From NCBI GenBank assembly GCA_000802095.1, contig JUEB01000026.1, positions 496,001 to 560,000 on the forward strand: DNA of 64,000 nt. Direction: 5' to 3'. The notes beneath the pieces were generated by a model. That model did no database searches and was not told the DNA's origin. It was given only the letters and a program-made list of their open reading frames with translations. Source of the stretch: Peptococcaceae bacterium BICA1-7. GTDB taxonomy: Bacteria > Bacillota > Desulfotomaculia > Desulfotomaculales > Desulfocucumaceae. A program made the translations under genes and the position numbers. This document shows positions 33,914 to 43,760 of this stretch, piece after piece; positions within the stretch are counted from its first letter, which is position 1, and every line of letters starts with the position of its first letter.

Positions 33914-36328
33914 TTGAAAAAAGATGAACTGCGGGCTGTTATCTACACCTTTTTAACCCTCTCACTCATTTTTATTGTGGCAGGGGGAATATGGTTTCAA
34001 CTGGGCCGGGGCATGCCTGTCTACTCATCGGAACTAAAGGCGGAGAGGCTGAAGGATAGTGTAAAAATAGTACGGGACCAGTACGGCGTTCCTCACATAT
34101 ACGCCAGCTCCCTGGGCGATGCCTTCTTTGCCCAGGGCTACTGCCAGGCCCAGGACCGTCTGTGGGAAATGGACCTGTCCAGAAGGGCTGTGTCCGGGCG
34201 GCTCTCCCAGATATTCGGAGAGAGCATGGTCAGTACGGACAAGTTTTTCCTTACTCTGGGTCTATATGAGGCCGCCAGGATAAGCTACCCCACCTATGGC
34301 GCCGAGGCCAAATCCTATGCTGAAAGCTTTGCGGCCGGAGTTAACCGGTACATAGATGAGGCCGGTAAAAACCTGCCCCCTGAATTCTCGCTGCTTGGCT
34401 ACCGTCCCGAAAAGTGGGACCCGGTTGACTCAGTGGCCATAGGCAAGTATATGGCCTATACACTGGGAGGAAATACAACGGCAGAGCTCCTTTATATGAA
34501 CATGGCCCAAAAGGTGAGCGAAGACAAACTGGCGGAAATACTTCCCGATTACCCTGCCGGCGGTCTTACTATATTAAGGGAGCCTACGCCGTCCGGAGTC
34601 GGCAGGCTTCCTGTAAACAGCCCGGCTGCGGACCCCGAGCTGCTGAGATCCATACTGGCCCTTCCCGGGGAAGGGGTAGGCAGCAACAACTGGGTGCTGG
34701 GTGGAAGCATGACCAGGTCGGGAAAGCCGTTACTCTGCAACGATATGCACCTGGAAATAAAAAGTCCCTCCATATGGTACCAGAACCACCTGGTGGTGGA
34801 GGGCCAAATGAACGTTACCGGGGTAATGTTTCCCGGGGCGCCGGGAGTTGTTTCCGGCCATAATGACCATATTGCATGGGGCTTAACCAATGTCAACCCG
34901 GATGTCCAGGACCTTTACCTGGAGAAAAGAAACCCCGATAATCCCTACCAGTTTCAGTACAGGGGCCAGTGGGAGGACGCCCGGGTTGTTAAATATGACA
35001 TACAGGTGAAGGGGTCCAGGACTGTCCCCTTTGAGGTGGTTTACACCCGCCACGGCCCCCTTATCGGCCAGGTATACCCCGAAGCCGGCGGCCGTGACCT
35101 GGCGCTGCAGTGGACCGCCCATCTGCCCACCCGGGAGTTGGAGGCAGTACTGGGCTTTGACACCTCCAGGAACTGGCAGGACTTTAAGGCAGCCCTTGAA
35201 AACTTCAAGGTTCCCGCCCAAAACTTTGTTTTTGCAGATGTTGACGGCAATATCGCCTATCAGGCCAATGGGCTTATTCCAGTCCGCAAAAAAGGCAGCG
35301 GCCTTCTGCCGGCGCCGGGCTGGACAGGTGAATACGATTGGACCGGCTTCATTCCCTGGGATGAGCTGCCTCAATCAGTGAATCCTCCTGAGGGATTTAT
35401 AGTGACCGCCAATAACAAGATAACCGGCGACCACTACCCCCATTTCATCACCTGGCAGTGGGCGGCTCCTTACAGGGCTCTCTCTATCCGGCAGTCCTTT
35501 GAGGGAAAAAAGGGACTTACCCTGGAGGATGCCCTGGGCCCGCAGTCCGACTGGAGTAACCTGCAGGCCAAAAGGCTCTATCCCGTCCTGGCAGAGTCGC
35601 TTAGTGCCGCGGATTTAAGCCCGGTAGAAAAGAAGGCCAGGGATACCCTTTTAAAGTGGGCAAAAGACAACCCCAGGGATAATCCCCAGGAGGCCGGGCC
35701 CGCCATTTATCACACCCTTTACCTGGAAATGGTGTCGGAGACCTACCGTGACGAGTTGGGAAACAACCTTTACGGCTTCCTGCTGCAGGGGCGCAACGCC
35801 TCGATAATAAACAATAATTTTGATAATGCCATTGTCAGCAAAAAATCACTGTGGTTCGATAATGTAAACACCCCTGGCTGTGAAACCGCCGGAGATATGG
35901 TGCAAAGTGCCTTCAAAAAGACAGTGTCCCGCCTTCAGAAAGACTATGGCATTAATGTGACCGGCTGGAAATGGGGACGGCTGCACACAGTTACCATTGA
36001 TCACCCGATGGGAAAAATGGCGGCCCTGAGACCATTTTTCGATGATGGCCCCTACCCCTACGGCGGGAGCAATGTGACCTCCGGGGCTGCCTCCTATGAA
36101 TACAGAACCCCCTTTGCCGTTACCTCGGCAGGTCCCTGGAGATACGGGGTGGACCTTTCCGGCATGTCTGGAAAAGATATTCTGGCGGGGGGTATTTCCG
36201 GCCACCCGAACAGTGAGCACTATCGGGACCAGACTCAACTCTGGCTTAGGGGAGAGTTTAAGGAACTTCTCTTTGACAACCATAAAATACTGGAGGACGG
36301 GGAGAATATAACGGTACTGCAGCCCTGA
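33914..36328 (+). CDS. Penicillin acylase family amidase (Ntn hydrolase)
   Basis: 804 aa, TTG start after GGGGGGCTG. An N-terminal helix (VIYTFLTLSLIFIVAGGIWF) exports or anchors it. The alpha-chain part has VRDQYGVPHIYASSLGDAFF and GYCQAQDRLWEMDLSRR. Autocleavage is expected before the Ser of EGVGSNNWVLGGSM (about residue 257), which becomes the N-terminal nucleophile of the beta chain. Natural roles in Firmicutes include hydrolysis of N-acyl amides such as acyl-homoserine lactones; the substrate here is not known. Transcribed ahead of lspA and rluD but separated by a terminator. Confidence 0.9.
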   Translation: MKKDELRAVIYTFLTLSLIFIVAGGIWFQLGRGMPVYSSELKAERLKDSVKIVRDQYGVPHIYASSLGDAFFAQGYCQAQDRLWEMDLSRRAVSGRLSQIFGESMVSTDKFFLTLGLYEAARISYPTYGAEAKSYAESFAAGVNRYIDEAGKNLPPEFSLLGYRPEKWDPVDSVAIGKYMAYTLGGNTTAELLYMNMAQKVSEDKLAEILPDYPAGGLTILREPTPSGVGRLPVNSPAADPELLRSILALPGEGVGSNNWVLGGSMTRSGKPLLCNDMHLEIKSPSIWYQNHLVVEGQMNVTGVMFPGAPGVVSGHNDHIAWGLTNVNPDVQDLYLEKRNPDNPYQFQYRGQWEDARVVKYDIQVKGSRTVPFEVVYTRHGPLIGQVYPEAGGRDLALQWTAHLPTRELEAVLGFDTSRNWQDFKAALENFKVPAQNFVFADVDGNIAYQANGLIPVRKKGSGLLPAPGWTGEYDWTGFIPWDELPQSVNPPEGFIVTANNKITGDHYPHFITWQWAAPYRALSIRQSFEGKKGLTLEDALGPQSDWSNLQAKRLYPVLAESLSAADLSPVEKKARDTLLKWAKDNPRDNPQEAGPAIYHTLYLEMVSETYRDELGNNLYGFLLQGRNASIINNNFDNAIVSKKSLWFDNVNTPGCETAGDMVQSAFKKTVSRLQKDYGINVTGWKWGRLHTVTIDHPMGKMAALRPFFDDGPYPYGGSNVTSGAASYEYRTPFAVTSAGPWRYGVDLSGMSGKDILAGGISGHPNSEHYRDQTQLWLRGEFKELLFDNHKILEDGENITVLQP

Positions 36329-36370
36329 TTCCTGTCTGCTGTATATCACCCATTATCTTTGACCCATTAT

Positions 36371-36406
36371 AAATGGCTTTAAACAAAAGCCATTTATATT
36401 TGTTTG
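36371..36406 (+). terminator. Terminator after the penicillin-acylase gene
   Basis: AAATGGCTTT and AAAGCCATTT pair around AAACA, followed by ATATTTGTTTG. Confidence 0.7.
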
Positions 36407-36497
36407 TCCCTCCCCTAAAGTGGTATCATTAGTATTGTGACAGGTTTAAATTTTCCCCCGGCAGTAATAATGTATTTATAGCGGAGGTACCGGCATA

Positions 36498-36935
36498 TTG
36501 TTTTACTTCATATTTCTGGCTGCAATTCTAATCGACCAGGCCAGCAAGTCCATCATAATGAAAGCAATGTATCTTGGCCAGTCAGTGCCGGTAATAGACG
36601 GCATTTTTCATCTTACCTACATACACAATCCCGGCGCAGCCTTCAGCCTCCTGGCTGGAAAGACTAATATTTTTATTGCGGTAAGCATAATAGTGGTGGC
36701 CGCCATAATAATTTACCAGATCCGGAGAGGGGAAAAAAATGGGCTTATCACCATCTGCCTGGGGCTTATAGCTGGAGGAGCCGCAGGGAACCTTGTGGAC
36801 AGGATCAGGCTGGGAGCAGTGGTTGACTTTATCGACCTCAGGGTATGGCCGGTATTTAACCTGGCAGACTCCGCCATTGTGGTGGGATCAATACTGCTGG
36901 TGGTTATGCTGTGGAAGTCCGAGGGTAAAACCTGA
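36498..36935 (+). CDS. lspA: Signal peptidase II (lipoprotein signal peptidase)
   Basis: 145 aa, TTG start 10 nt after GGAGG. It removes signal peptides from prolipoproteins at the membrane. Four helices; FIFLAAILIDQASKS is the conserved start, IHNPGAAFSLLAG the middle motif, and the catalytic Asp pair is in GNLVDRIRLGAVVDFIDL and FNLADSAIVVG. It precedes the pseudouridine synthase by 17 bp, a pairing common in Firmicutes. Confidence 0.95.
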   Translation: MFYFIFLAAILIDQASKSIIMKAMYLGQSVPVIDGIFHLTYIHNPGAAFSLLAGKTNIFIAVSIIVVAAIIIYQIRRGEKNGLITICLGLIAGGAAGNLVDRIRLGAVVDFIDLRVWPVFNLADSAIVVGSILLVVMLWKSEGKT

Positions 36936-36952
36936 TTTAGGAGGTTCCAGGT

Positions 36953-37864
36953 TTGGAGATTCACTGTTTTGATATAGACCAGACCGGCTCCGGACAGAGG
37001 CTGGATGCCTACCTGGCCGGCGAAGCGCCCGGGCTAAGCAGGTCCCACATACAAAAGCTGGTTGGCGAGGGCATGGTGGCTGTAAATGGCGGCCCTGAAA
37101 AAGCCAGCTACCGGCTGAGAGAGGGAGATTCGGTGGTTTTGAGAATTCCGCCCCCGGTAGAGCTGGTGGTGGACCCCGAGCCAATACCACTGGATATATA
37201 TTTTGAGGACCCTGACGTGGTGGTGGTCAATAAGCCCAGAGGGATGGTGGTCCACCCGGCCGAGGGCAATTACCGGGGCACCCTGGTAAACGCCCTGCTG
37301 CATCACTGCAGCGACCTCTCGGGGATCAACGGGGTAATGAGGCCCGGTATAGTGCACAGGCTGGATAAGGACACCTCCGGGCTCCTTATGGTGGCGAAAA
37401 ATGACACGGCTCATGTTGATCTGGCCCGCCAGCTCAGTGAGAGGAAAGTGGATAGGATCTATCTGGGGCTGATGCACGGCAATGTAAAGAATGAAAGGGG
37501 CTCCATCAGCGCACCCATTGGACGTCATCCCGGGGACCGGCAGAAAATGGCGGTGGAGCCCCGTAACGGAAAGCCCGCGGTCACCCACTACACCGTGCTG
37601 GACCGCTTTTGCGACTGCACCCTTTTAAGCCTGAAGCTGGAAACCGGCCGAACCCACCAGATAAGGGTCCACATGGCCTACCTGGGACACCCGGTGGTGG
37701 GTGACCCCAAGTACGGCCCGTCAAAAAACAGATTCGGCCTGGAGGGCCAGTTTCTGCACGCAGCCAGGCTAGGCTTCACCCACCCCCGCAGTGGCCAAAA
37801 CCTGTCCTTTGAGGCCCCCCTGCCGGAAATTCTCCGGGAGGTATTGAATAAAGCCGGAAAATAA
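36953..37864 (+). CDS. RluA-family 23S rRNA pseudouridine synthase (RluD/YlyB-like)
   Basis: 303 aa, TTG start after AGGAGGTTCCAGG. An N-terminal S4 RNA-binding domain (QRLDAYLAGEAPGLSRSHIQ) is followed by the synthase domain with the catalytic Asp in GIVHRLDKDTSGLLMVAK and the LKLETGRTHQIRVHMAYLGH motif. It isomerises uridines in rRNA. The gene follows lspA as in Bacillus subtilis lspA-ylyB. Confidence 0.93.
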   Translation: MEIHCFDIDQTGSGQRLDAYLAGEAPGLSRSHIQKLVGEGMVAVNGGPEKASYRLREGDSVVLRIPPPVELVVDPEPIPLDIYFEDPDVVVVNKPRGMVVHPAEGNYRGTLVNALLHHCSDLSGINGVMRPGIVHRLDKDTSGLLMVAKNDTAHVDLARQLSERKVDRIYLGLMHGNVKNERGSISAPIGRHPGDRQKMAVEPRNGKPAVTHYTVLDRFCDCTLLSLKLETGRTHQIRVHMAYLGHPVVGDPKYGPSKNRFGLEGQFLHAARLGFTHPRSGQNLSFEAPLPEILREVLNKAGK

Positions 37865-37994
37865 CCACAGAAGCCACAGAGACCAAGCTAAAAATAATTT
37901 CCAGCCGGTCAACCCGATTGTCGTTTTAAGTGTCAACATAAAAAAGACGTTAGAGCTATAATAATAGCTACAACGGCTTTTTTTGCCATTCCAG
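37865..37994 (+). terminator. CACAGAG-type repeat and terminator after the pseudouridine synthase gene
   Basis: ACCACAGAAGCCACAGAGACC at 37864-37884 belongs to the dispersed CACAGAG family. At 37946-37984 AGCTAT/ATAGCT with outer GTT/AAC pairs is followed by a TTTTTTT run, a likely terminator for the lspA operon. Confidence 0.6.
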
Positions 37995-38852
37995 TTATGC
38001 TTTTCTTGCAAAAATTCCGTATGTTTCAGAACCCTCGCTCAGAGCTTCACCTTTTAAATTTTTATAAACCTTTTCAACTTTAAAATTATTGTCGTTAAGC
38101 ATTTTTGTGATTTCCTCTAACCCAAATAGTCTGTGGTAGAGTCTCATAACCCTTGTAGCACCATCTTCAGCTATAATGGTGTATTGAATTCCTTCGGTCT
38201 TGGGTTCCCAATACATGAATGTTTTTACAATTTCGATATATGAACCGGAACTCCAGAATCCTCCTTCACATACTGAAATACTGGTTGTTTCGAAAGTTTT
38301 CCTGTTTTCAGTAACCACATCAAATATAAAAACTCCATTATCTTTGAGTGCCTCGTAAATTTTTAAAAGTAGTTTTTTCTGTTCATTAGTGCTCAGAGCA
38401 CAAAAATCATAGAAAATTAGAGTTGCAATATCATAGGATTCTTTAAAATTCATATGAAGATAATTCATTTTAGAAAACATTATATTTTTATGCCCCGGTT
38501 TAATGTTTTCATTAGCATGATTTATTGACCTTTCAGAAAGGTCTATGCCTGTAACCTTTGCTCCTGTTTTGGCAAATTCATTAACATACAAACCAGGACC
38601 GCATCCCAGGTCAAGCACTCTTTTATCAGAATCCATATTGCTCCATTTGATTATAAAGCTGGTTTCAGCTTCAATGGTTTCTTTAGTTTTACTAGCAGCC
38701 TCTACTTCAGGATTTAAATGAAACTTTAACATTTGACCGGATATATATTGGTCATCCCAAAATTTATCCGTACTTTTCTTGAAAATCTCAGGTTTGGTAA
38801 TGGAATTCTTTAGTGAATGCAAATCAATTTTATTGCCTTTAATAATTCTCAT
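37995..38852 (-). CDS. Class I SAM-dependent methyltransferase (AT-rich, probably acquired)
   Basis: 285 aa. Motif I is RVLDLGCGPGLYVNEFAKTG, followed by VTGIDLSERSINHANENI (acidic residue for SAM ribose) and motif IV-like SYDIATLIFYDFCAL. The C-terminus ends in GSETYGIFARKA. The substrate is unknown; the resemblance is to small-molecule methyltransferases. Base and codon use are markedly more AT-rich than in neighbours (frequent AAA, TTT, ATA), which suggests recent horizontal transfer. The ATG follows AAAGGAGAATATATA. Confidence 0.85.
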   Translation of the reverse strand: MRIIKGNKIDLHSLKNSITKPEIFKKSTDKFWDDQYISGQMLKFHLNPEVEAASKTKETIEAETSFIIKWSNMDSDKRVLDLGCGPGLYVNEFAKTGAKVTGIDLSERSINHANENIKPGHKNIMFSKMNYLHMNFKESYDIATLIFYDFCALSTNEQKKLLLKIYEALKDNGVFIFDVVTENRKTFETTSISVCEGGFWSSGSYIEIVKTFMYWEPKTEGIQYTIIAEDGATRVMRLYHRLFGLEEITKMLNDNNFKVEKVYKNLKGEALSEGSETYGIFARKA

Positions 38853-39346
38853 TATATATTCTCCTTTGAAAATAGTATTTTTTAAGGTAAAGTTAGAACG
38901 TACAGAATAAGCTACTTATTCCGCCAGTATTCTCAAAAGCTAAACCCAAAAAAACGATAACTTTTGAGAATATAAAACGCCTCAGAATTCTGAGGCGTCA
39001 AAACCAAAAAGGACTCAGAACACTTAAAACAACACACACCCAATAAACCATTGAATATTAAAATGGAAATACATATGGTTTATTTGAGTTTTAAAATGGT
39101 TGTTTTAAATATTCCTTTCCAATTCATTCAATTGTCACAATGAACCGGATGAATCAGCTCCTTCAACTTTACCTTACTTGTAAAAATAACATATCGTGTA
39201 AAAAAAGTAAAGGTGAACGTATATTTGCCCTATTTGCCCAGCACACCTCACCTCAATCATTCTTATGCATTGCTGTGCTATGTAAAGGAATACTCCGTTT
39301 CCTCTTTGTCCTGTGGTTTTCACTTTTACGCCTTAGAATGGTCCTC
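38853..39346. other. AT-rich gap with a minus-strand terminator and an inverted repeat
   Basis: No gene is seen in ~490 bp. At 38970-39001 ACGCCTCAGA and TCTGAGGCGT form a hairpin followed on the minus strand by TTTTATATTCTC, a terminator. AATAAACCAT (39042) and ATGGTTTATT (39075) form a longer inverted repeat. The composition matches the AT-rich methyltransferase, so this gap may be part of the same acquired segment. Confidence 0.5.
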
Positions 39347-39784
39347 TCATCGATTCCGGTAGAATATCTCCAGGTACAGGGCGGCGATTCCGGCTGCCAT
39401 CAGGGGGCCCACCGGAACACCGTGGAAAAATACTATCCCGAAGATGGACCCTATAACCAGGCTGAAGATTGTTTCAGGCTTTAATCCCAGGAGCTTCAGC
39501 CCCTCGCTGTTCATATGGGTGGCCACGGCCCCCCCTATAATGGAGAGCACTCCCGGGATAGAGGTTAAATTATACAGCAAATCATTTTCAGTTACCATCC
39601 CCTGGGCTATAGGCACCAGTATGGACAGCAAAAGAAACAGCAGTCCAACTTCCAGGCCACGCCTCTCCAGGATGGGAAAAACAAAGCTCAGGTTGGAAAA
39701 CCTGAGTATTAAAAGTACACAGGCGGCGATGGCTATCAGATTGGACCGGGCCACCATCCCCACCAGAAGGAGAGCTACCAGCAT
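39347..39784 (-). CDS. DUF441 family membrane protein (YeaL-like)
   Basis: 145 aa from the ATG right after GGGGTGACC. It has four membrane segments, and LLLVGMVARSNLIAIAACVLLIL, FVFPILERRGLEVGLLFLLL, IPGVLSIIGGAVATHMNSEG and FGIVFFHGVPVGPLMAAG match the DUF441/YeaL pattern. Function is unknown; it is a plasma-membrane protein. Single-gene unit. Confidence 0.85.
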   Translation of the reverse strand: MLVALLLVGMVARSNLIAIAACVLLILRFSNLSFVFPILERRGLEVGLLFLLLSILVPIAQGMVTENDLLYNLTSIPGVLSIIGGAVATHMNSEGLKLLGLKPETIFSLVIGSIFGIVFFHGVPVGPLMAAGIAALYLEIFYRNR

Positions 39785-40022
39785 GGTCACCCCGGCATTG
39801 ACGTCACCCCCGGAGCGGGCTGAATATGTTAAATTTTCCCGCCTGGGGTATTTATATGAAATTCTGCTGGCTTATATTACAAGGGCTCTGCTCCAAGCCA
39901 TTTTTTCCCTGACCTTATCGCCGGTCAGCTCCCCAAGCGCGTCGGAGGCAATCCCGAGTAACAACTGTCTCCTGTCTCCTGACCGGAATTATTACCCTTC
40001 AGCAATCTCCCGACCGGAGGTA
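39785..40022. repeat. Dispersed CTCCTG/GACCGGA repeats between phosphosulfolactate synthase and DUF441 genes
   Basis: At 39961-40035 the sequence has CTGTCTCCTGTCTCCTGACC and a second GACCGGAGGTACTACCCTCC end, i.e. two partial copies of the ATTCTG-family repeat boundary. No gene. Confidence 0.5.
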
Positions 40023-40835
40023 CTACCCTCCAGCATTATTCAGCGTTATCCTGAAGGAGTCCGACCGCAGTCCCACCCGAAGGGCCTCCAGCGCCAGCAC
40101 CTCTCTGGTGGGAATATTGCCCAGGTTCACATTGGGGCCGAAGCGGCTGATCAGCTCAAGCTGCTGGTCCTTGTTGGGGGCCTCCCACATTATTATCCTG
40201 GGGTCCTCAATTTCCCCCAGCAGACGCTCCAGGTCATCCTTTATAAAATTGCCGTTCTCATCGTAGAGGCCCACATTGGCCCCGGTCTCCCTACCCTCCA
40301 GAATTACCTTGAAAGCCCCGTTTTTGAGATCTGACTTTATCTGGGCCGCGAATTCCTCCACCGGGGTCTGGTCATTGACATCCTTCTTGCCCACCTCGGT
40401 AAGAACCAGAAAACCCATGTCACTTGCTCTGGATATAGCTCTCTCTCTCACCTCCCGCTCCAGGTTAATGGTTCCGTCAGAGACCTCCACGCAGGTGAAA
40501 CCAAGGCTTTTACAAAGTTGATAAAACTCCTCCAGCCTATCCTGAATTAAAGCCACCTCTAAAAAAGTGCCCCCGGGATATATATCTATACCCTGGGACC
40601 TGGCCAGCTCTATTTTTTCAGGCAGCACATTATTATTGTAGAGAGCTGAGGTTCCGAAGGCCAGCTTGATAAAATCAATATGCCCCCCGGCTATATTGAG
40701 CAGGTCTTTTGTTTCGGCCAGGCCCATACCCTTATCTATGATCATGGTCAGCCCCTGTGTTCTTGGCTTGCAATTCCTGTCTCCCAGAGGGTATTTTATT
40801 ACATCCCTCCAGATTATGCTATTATTGAGAGAGTC
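40023..40835 (-). CDS. (2R)-Phosphosulfolactate synthase (ComA family)
   Basis: 270 aa from the ATG after GGAAAGGGGTAG. It adds sulfite to phosphoenolpyruvate to give phosphosulfolactate. The TIM-barrel family pattern is present: GLTMIIDKGMGLAETKDLL, HIDFIKLAFGTSALY, IDIYPGGTFLEVALIQDR, VEVSDGTINL and ILEGRETGANVGLYDENG. In methanogens it starts coenzyme M synthesis; in Bacillus the YitD homologue is linked to sulfolactate stored in spores. The second role fits a spore former, but no other sulfolactate gene is adjacent. Confidence 0.9.
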   Translation of the reverse strand, partial: DSLNNSIIWRDVIKYPLGDRNCKPRTQGLTMIIDKGMGLAETKDLLNIAGGHIDFIKLAFGTSALYNNNVLPEKIELARSQGIDIYPGGTFLEVALIQDRLEEFYQLCKSLGFTCVEVSDGTINLEREVRERAISRASDMGFLVLTEVGKKDVNDQTPVEEFAAQIKSDLKNGAFKVILEGRETGANVGLYDENGNFIKDDLERLLGEIEDPRIIMWEAPNKDQQLELISRFGPNVNLGNIPTREVLALEALRVGLRSDSFRITLNNAGG

Positions 40836-41216
40836 CATATTTTCTACCCCTTTCCACACTACTGAACAATCCTTATTTTATTACGTGTTTCAGGGTATTC
40901 AGCTGAAATATAAATGGTTACCTTCGGGAGCTTAAGGGATATTTTCTCAGGTCGGAATACAGAATTCAGAATTCAGAATCCAGAATGAGAATGCATTTCT
41001 ATTAGGTTATAATAGAAGCATGTATGGTAAATATTGAAATTAACAAAAAATCCTTACATTGGCAATAAAAAAGGAATAATTACCAAAGTAATTACTCCTT
41101 CATAAATTCTCCATATATGTAATACTTTCATGCCCGGGTGAAATGCTGTCACACCATTCTGGATACTGGCTTCTGAATTCTGAATTCCGACCGGAGGTAT
41201 TACCCTTAATGGTTTA
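40836..41216. repeat. Gap with two ATTCTG-type repeats
   Basis: Copies at 40950-41000 (GGTCGGAATACAGAATTCAG sense) and 41155-41212 (opposite sense, ending GACCGGAGGTATTACCCTTA). Between them AAGGAATAATTACCAAAGTA with TAATTACTCCTT (41070-41100) forms an inverted repeat. No gene. Confidence 0.55.
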
Positions 41217-43760
41217 TTAGAATCTCCCCGCCCAGGTCACCAGGGGCAGCTCAAATTTAGTGCACAAAAGAGGGCTGCCCGGCCTTGCCCTTACCGTGTA
41301 CCCGAAGGTTCCCTGGGGCATGATCACCTGGCTGGTAAAGGTAAACAGGTCCACCTCCTGCCGGTCAAAAGTCATCGGGGCGGTGCAGAGATTATACAGG
41401 CCCTTTTCCGCCACATTCCCGTACACCACTTCCAGGTCGATGTCGTCCGCACTTAATGGCCCCAGCCTGAGATGAGCCTTTACCATGAGAATTTCCCCAA
41501 CATTCATTTCTCTGGTTACATTTGTATCCACCCTCACTATCTCCAACTGTGACCAGGCCCCGGACAGGCGCCTCTTATACCGGCTCATTTCCTCGGCTGT
41601 CTCATACCCCATCCCGGTGAATAATCTTCCCCTTCTCACCAGCGGCACATAGAACCTGTCGGTATACTCCTGCACCATCCTCTGGGTGCTGAATACAGGG
41701 GTGATAGTCTTCATGGAGCTTTTCATCAATTTGATCCACTGGGGGGATAGTCCCATTTCCTGTTTGTAGTAGGCGGGTATCAGCCTTTCCTCCAGCACTG
41801 TATAAAGCGAGTAGCAGTCATCCATATCCTGCATCTCGTCATCATCGTACCTTCTCTTTTCACCTATAACAAAACCGTTTTCACCATTATAGGCCTCCGG
41901 CCACCAGCCATCCAGAATGCTTAAATTGACCACCCCGTTGGCGGCAGCCTTCTGGCCGCTGGTGCCACTGGCCTCCATGGGACGGCGGGGAGTGTTGAGC
42001 CAGACATCCACTCCCTGCACCAGGTGCCTGGCCATATCTATATTGTAGTCCTCCAGGAATAGTATTTTACCTCTGAACTCCTCCTGATTGGAAACCTCAT
42101 AGACCATCCTCACCAGGTCCTGCCCGGCCCCGTCAGCCGGGTGGGCCTTGCCGGCAAAAATAATCTGCACCGGCCTGTCCGGGTTATTTATCAGCCTGGC
42201 CAGCCTTCCCATGTCCCTGAAGAGCAGCCCCGCTCTTTTGTATGTGGCGAAGCGACGGGCAAAGCCAATGGTAAGCACCCCGGGCTTTAAGAATTTCTCA
42301 ACCTCCCATATGCGCTGGGCTGGCTCCTGGTTTCGTGTTCTCTGCCTCTTTAAGCACTTCCTGACATAGCCTGCCATTTTCTCCTTTAGTGACTGGTGCG
42401 CCGCCCAGATCAGATTATCCGGGATCTCATCAACATTTTTCCAGATCTGCCGCTCAGTAATTTTCTCATGCCAGTCGGCACCCAGATAAATTGAATAAAG
42501 GTCCTGTATCTCATGGGCCAGCCAGGAGAGAGTGTGTATCCCGTTGGTAACATAGAAAACAGGCACCTCTTCAACCGGAATGCCTGGATAAAGCTGGGCG
42601 AACATCTCTCTGGAAACCTCCCCGTGCAGCCGGCTGACACCGTTGCAGTATGCGGAAAGATTCAGGGCCAGAAGGGTCATATTGAACATCCCCCGCCCCT
42701 CATCCCAGGCAAGCCCCAAAAACTCCTCGCTTTTTATTCCCAGAGCCGGGTAATAGTGTCCCAGATACCGGTCTATCATATCCGGGGGGAATAGGTCGTG
42801 CCCTGCCGGCACAGGGGTGTGAGTAGTAAAAATGGTATTGCTTTTGACCACCTCCAGGGCAGTGTCAAAACACAGGCACTTTTGCTCCACCAGCTCCCTC
42901 AGCCTTTCCACCAGAAGAAAGGCGGCGTGGCCCTCATTTATATGCCACACCGTGGGATATATGTTCAGCTTGCCGAGTGCCTTTATTCCTCCTATGCCCA
43001 GCAGTATTTCCTGGGATATTCTGGTTGAATGGTCCCCTCCGTAGAGCTGGCCGGTAATATCACGGTCCTCCCTGGAATTAAGACTGATGTCGGCATCCAG
43101 CATGATCAGGTCCACCCTGCCCACCCTTGTTCTCCAAACCCTTGCATACACCATCCTCCCCGGGAACTGTACCTCAACTATAAGCTCCCCGCCATCAACG
43201 TTAAAAACCGGGTGGATGGGCAAATCAAAAAAGTTGTAATATGGGTAATGGGCCTCCTGTTTCCCGTCCCGGCTGACTATCTGGTGGAAATACCCGTTTT
43301 TATAGAGCAGTCCCACGCCCACAAAGGGCAGCCCCAGATCGCTGGCCGACTTCATATGGTCCCCGGCCAGCAGCCCCAGTCCCCCGGAATAAATGGGGTG
43401 GGATTCATGCAGTCCGAATTCAAGGGAAAAATAGGCTATCACACTGTCTTTATAATCCGGGTAGCTGTTTTCAAACCAGGTCTTTCCTTCCAGGTACCGT
43501 TTGAAGTCCTCCAGCACCTTACCGTACATATTGAGGAATTCCTCATCCTGGGCAATCTCCTCCAACTCCTCCTCGTTTACCAGAAGCAGAAACTTTACCG
43601 GGTTATGACTTACCTCTTCCCATAGGGACTGGTTAATTCTCCTGAAAAGATTCTGTGCCTGAGCATTCCAGCTGAACCAGAAATTGCGTGCAATATCGCC
43701 AAGAACCTCTATCTTCCCGGGCAATCTGGGCCTTATGGAAACAGTTCTGAATGAAAACAT
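41217..43760 (-). CDS. glgP: Alpha-glucan (glycogen/maltodextrin) phosphorylase, DUF3417 type
   Basis: 847 aa from the ATG after GGGAGGAAGCAA. It releases glucose 1-phosphate from alpha-1,4-glucans. The N-terminal DUF3417 helix bundle (ARNFWFSWNAQAQNLFRRI) marks the short bacterial/archaeal phosphorylases. Substrate and PLP segments follow: IAYFSLEFGLHESHPIYSGG, WHINEGHAAFL, FIGFARRF-like TIGFARRFATYKRAGLLF, and RRPMEASGTSGQKAAANGVV with NLSILDGWW. It supports glycogen use, possibly during sporulation. Single gene; upstream lie the cotJ genes in the other direction. Confidence 0.94.
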   Translation of the reverse strand: MFSFRTVSIRPRLPGKIEVLGDIARNFWFSWNAQAQNLFRRINQSLWEEVSHNPVKFLLLVNEEELEEIAQDEEFLNMYGKVLEDFKRYLEGKTWFENSYPDYKDSVIAYFSLEFGLHESHPIYSGGLGLLAGDHMKSASDLGLPFVGVGLLYKNGYFHQIVSRDGKQEAHYPYYNFFDLPIHPVFNVDGGELIVEVQFPGRMVYARVWRTRVGRVDLIMLDADISLNSREDRDITGQLYGGDHSTRISQEILLGIGGIKALGKLNIYPTVWHINEGHAAFLLVERLRELVEQKCLCFDTALEVVKSNTIFTTHTPVPAGHDLFPPDMIDRYLGHYYPALGIKSEEFLGLAWDEGRGMFNMTLLALNLSAYCNGVSRLHGEVSREMFAQLYPGIPVEEVPVFYVTNGIHTLSWLAHEIQDLYSIYLGADWHEKITERQIWKNVDEIPDNLIWAAHQSLKEKMAGYVRKCLKRQRTRNQEPAQRIWEVEKFLKPGVLTIGFARRFATYKRAGLLFRDMGRLARLINNPDRPVQIIFAGKAHPADGAGQDLVRMVYEVSNQEEFRGKILFLEDYNIDMARHLVQGVDVWLNTPRRPMEASGTSGQKAAANGVVNLSILDGWWPEAYNGENGFVIGEKRRYDDDEMQDMDDCYSLYTVLEERLIPAYYKQEMGLSPQWIKLMKSSMKTITPVFSTQRMVQEYTDRFYVPLVRRGRLFTGMGYETAEEMSRYKRRLSGAWSQLEIVRVDTNVTREMNVGEILMVKAHLRLGPLSADDIDLEVVYGNVAEKGLYNLCTAPMTFDRQEVDLFTFTSQVIMPQGTFGYTVRARPGSPLLCTKFELPLVTWAGRF

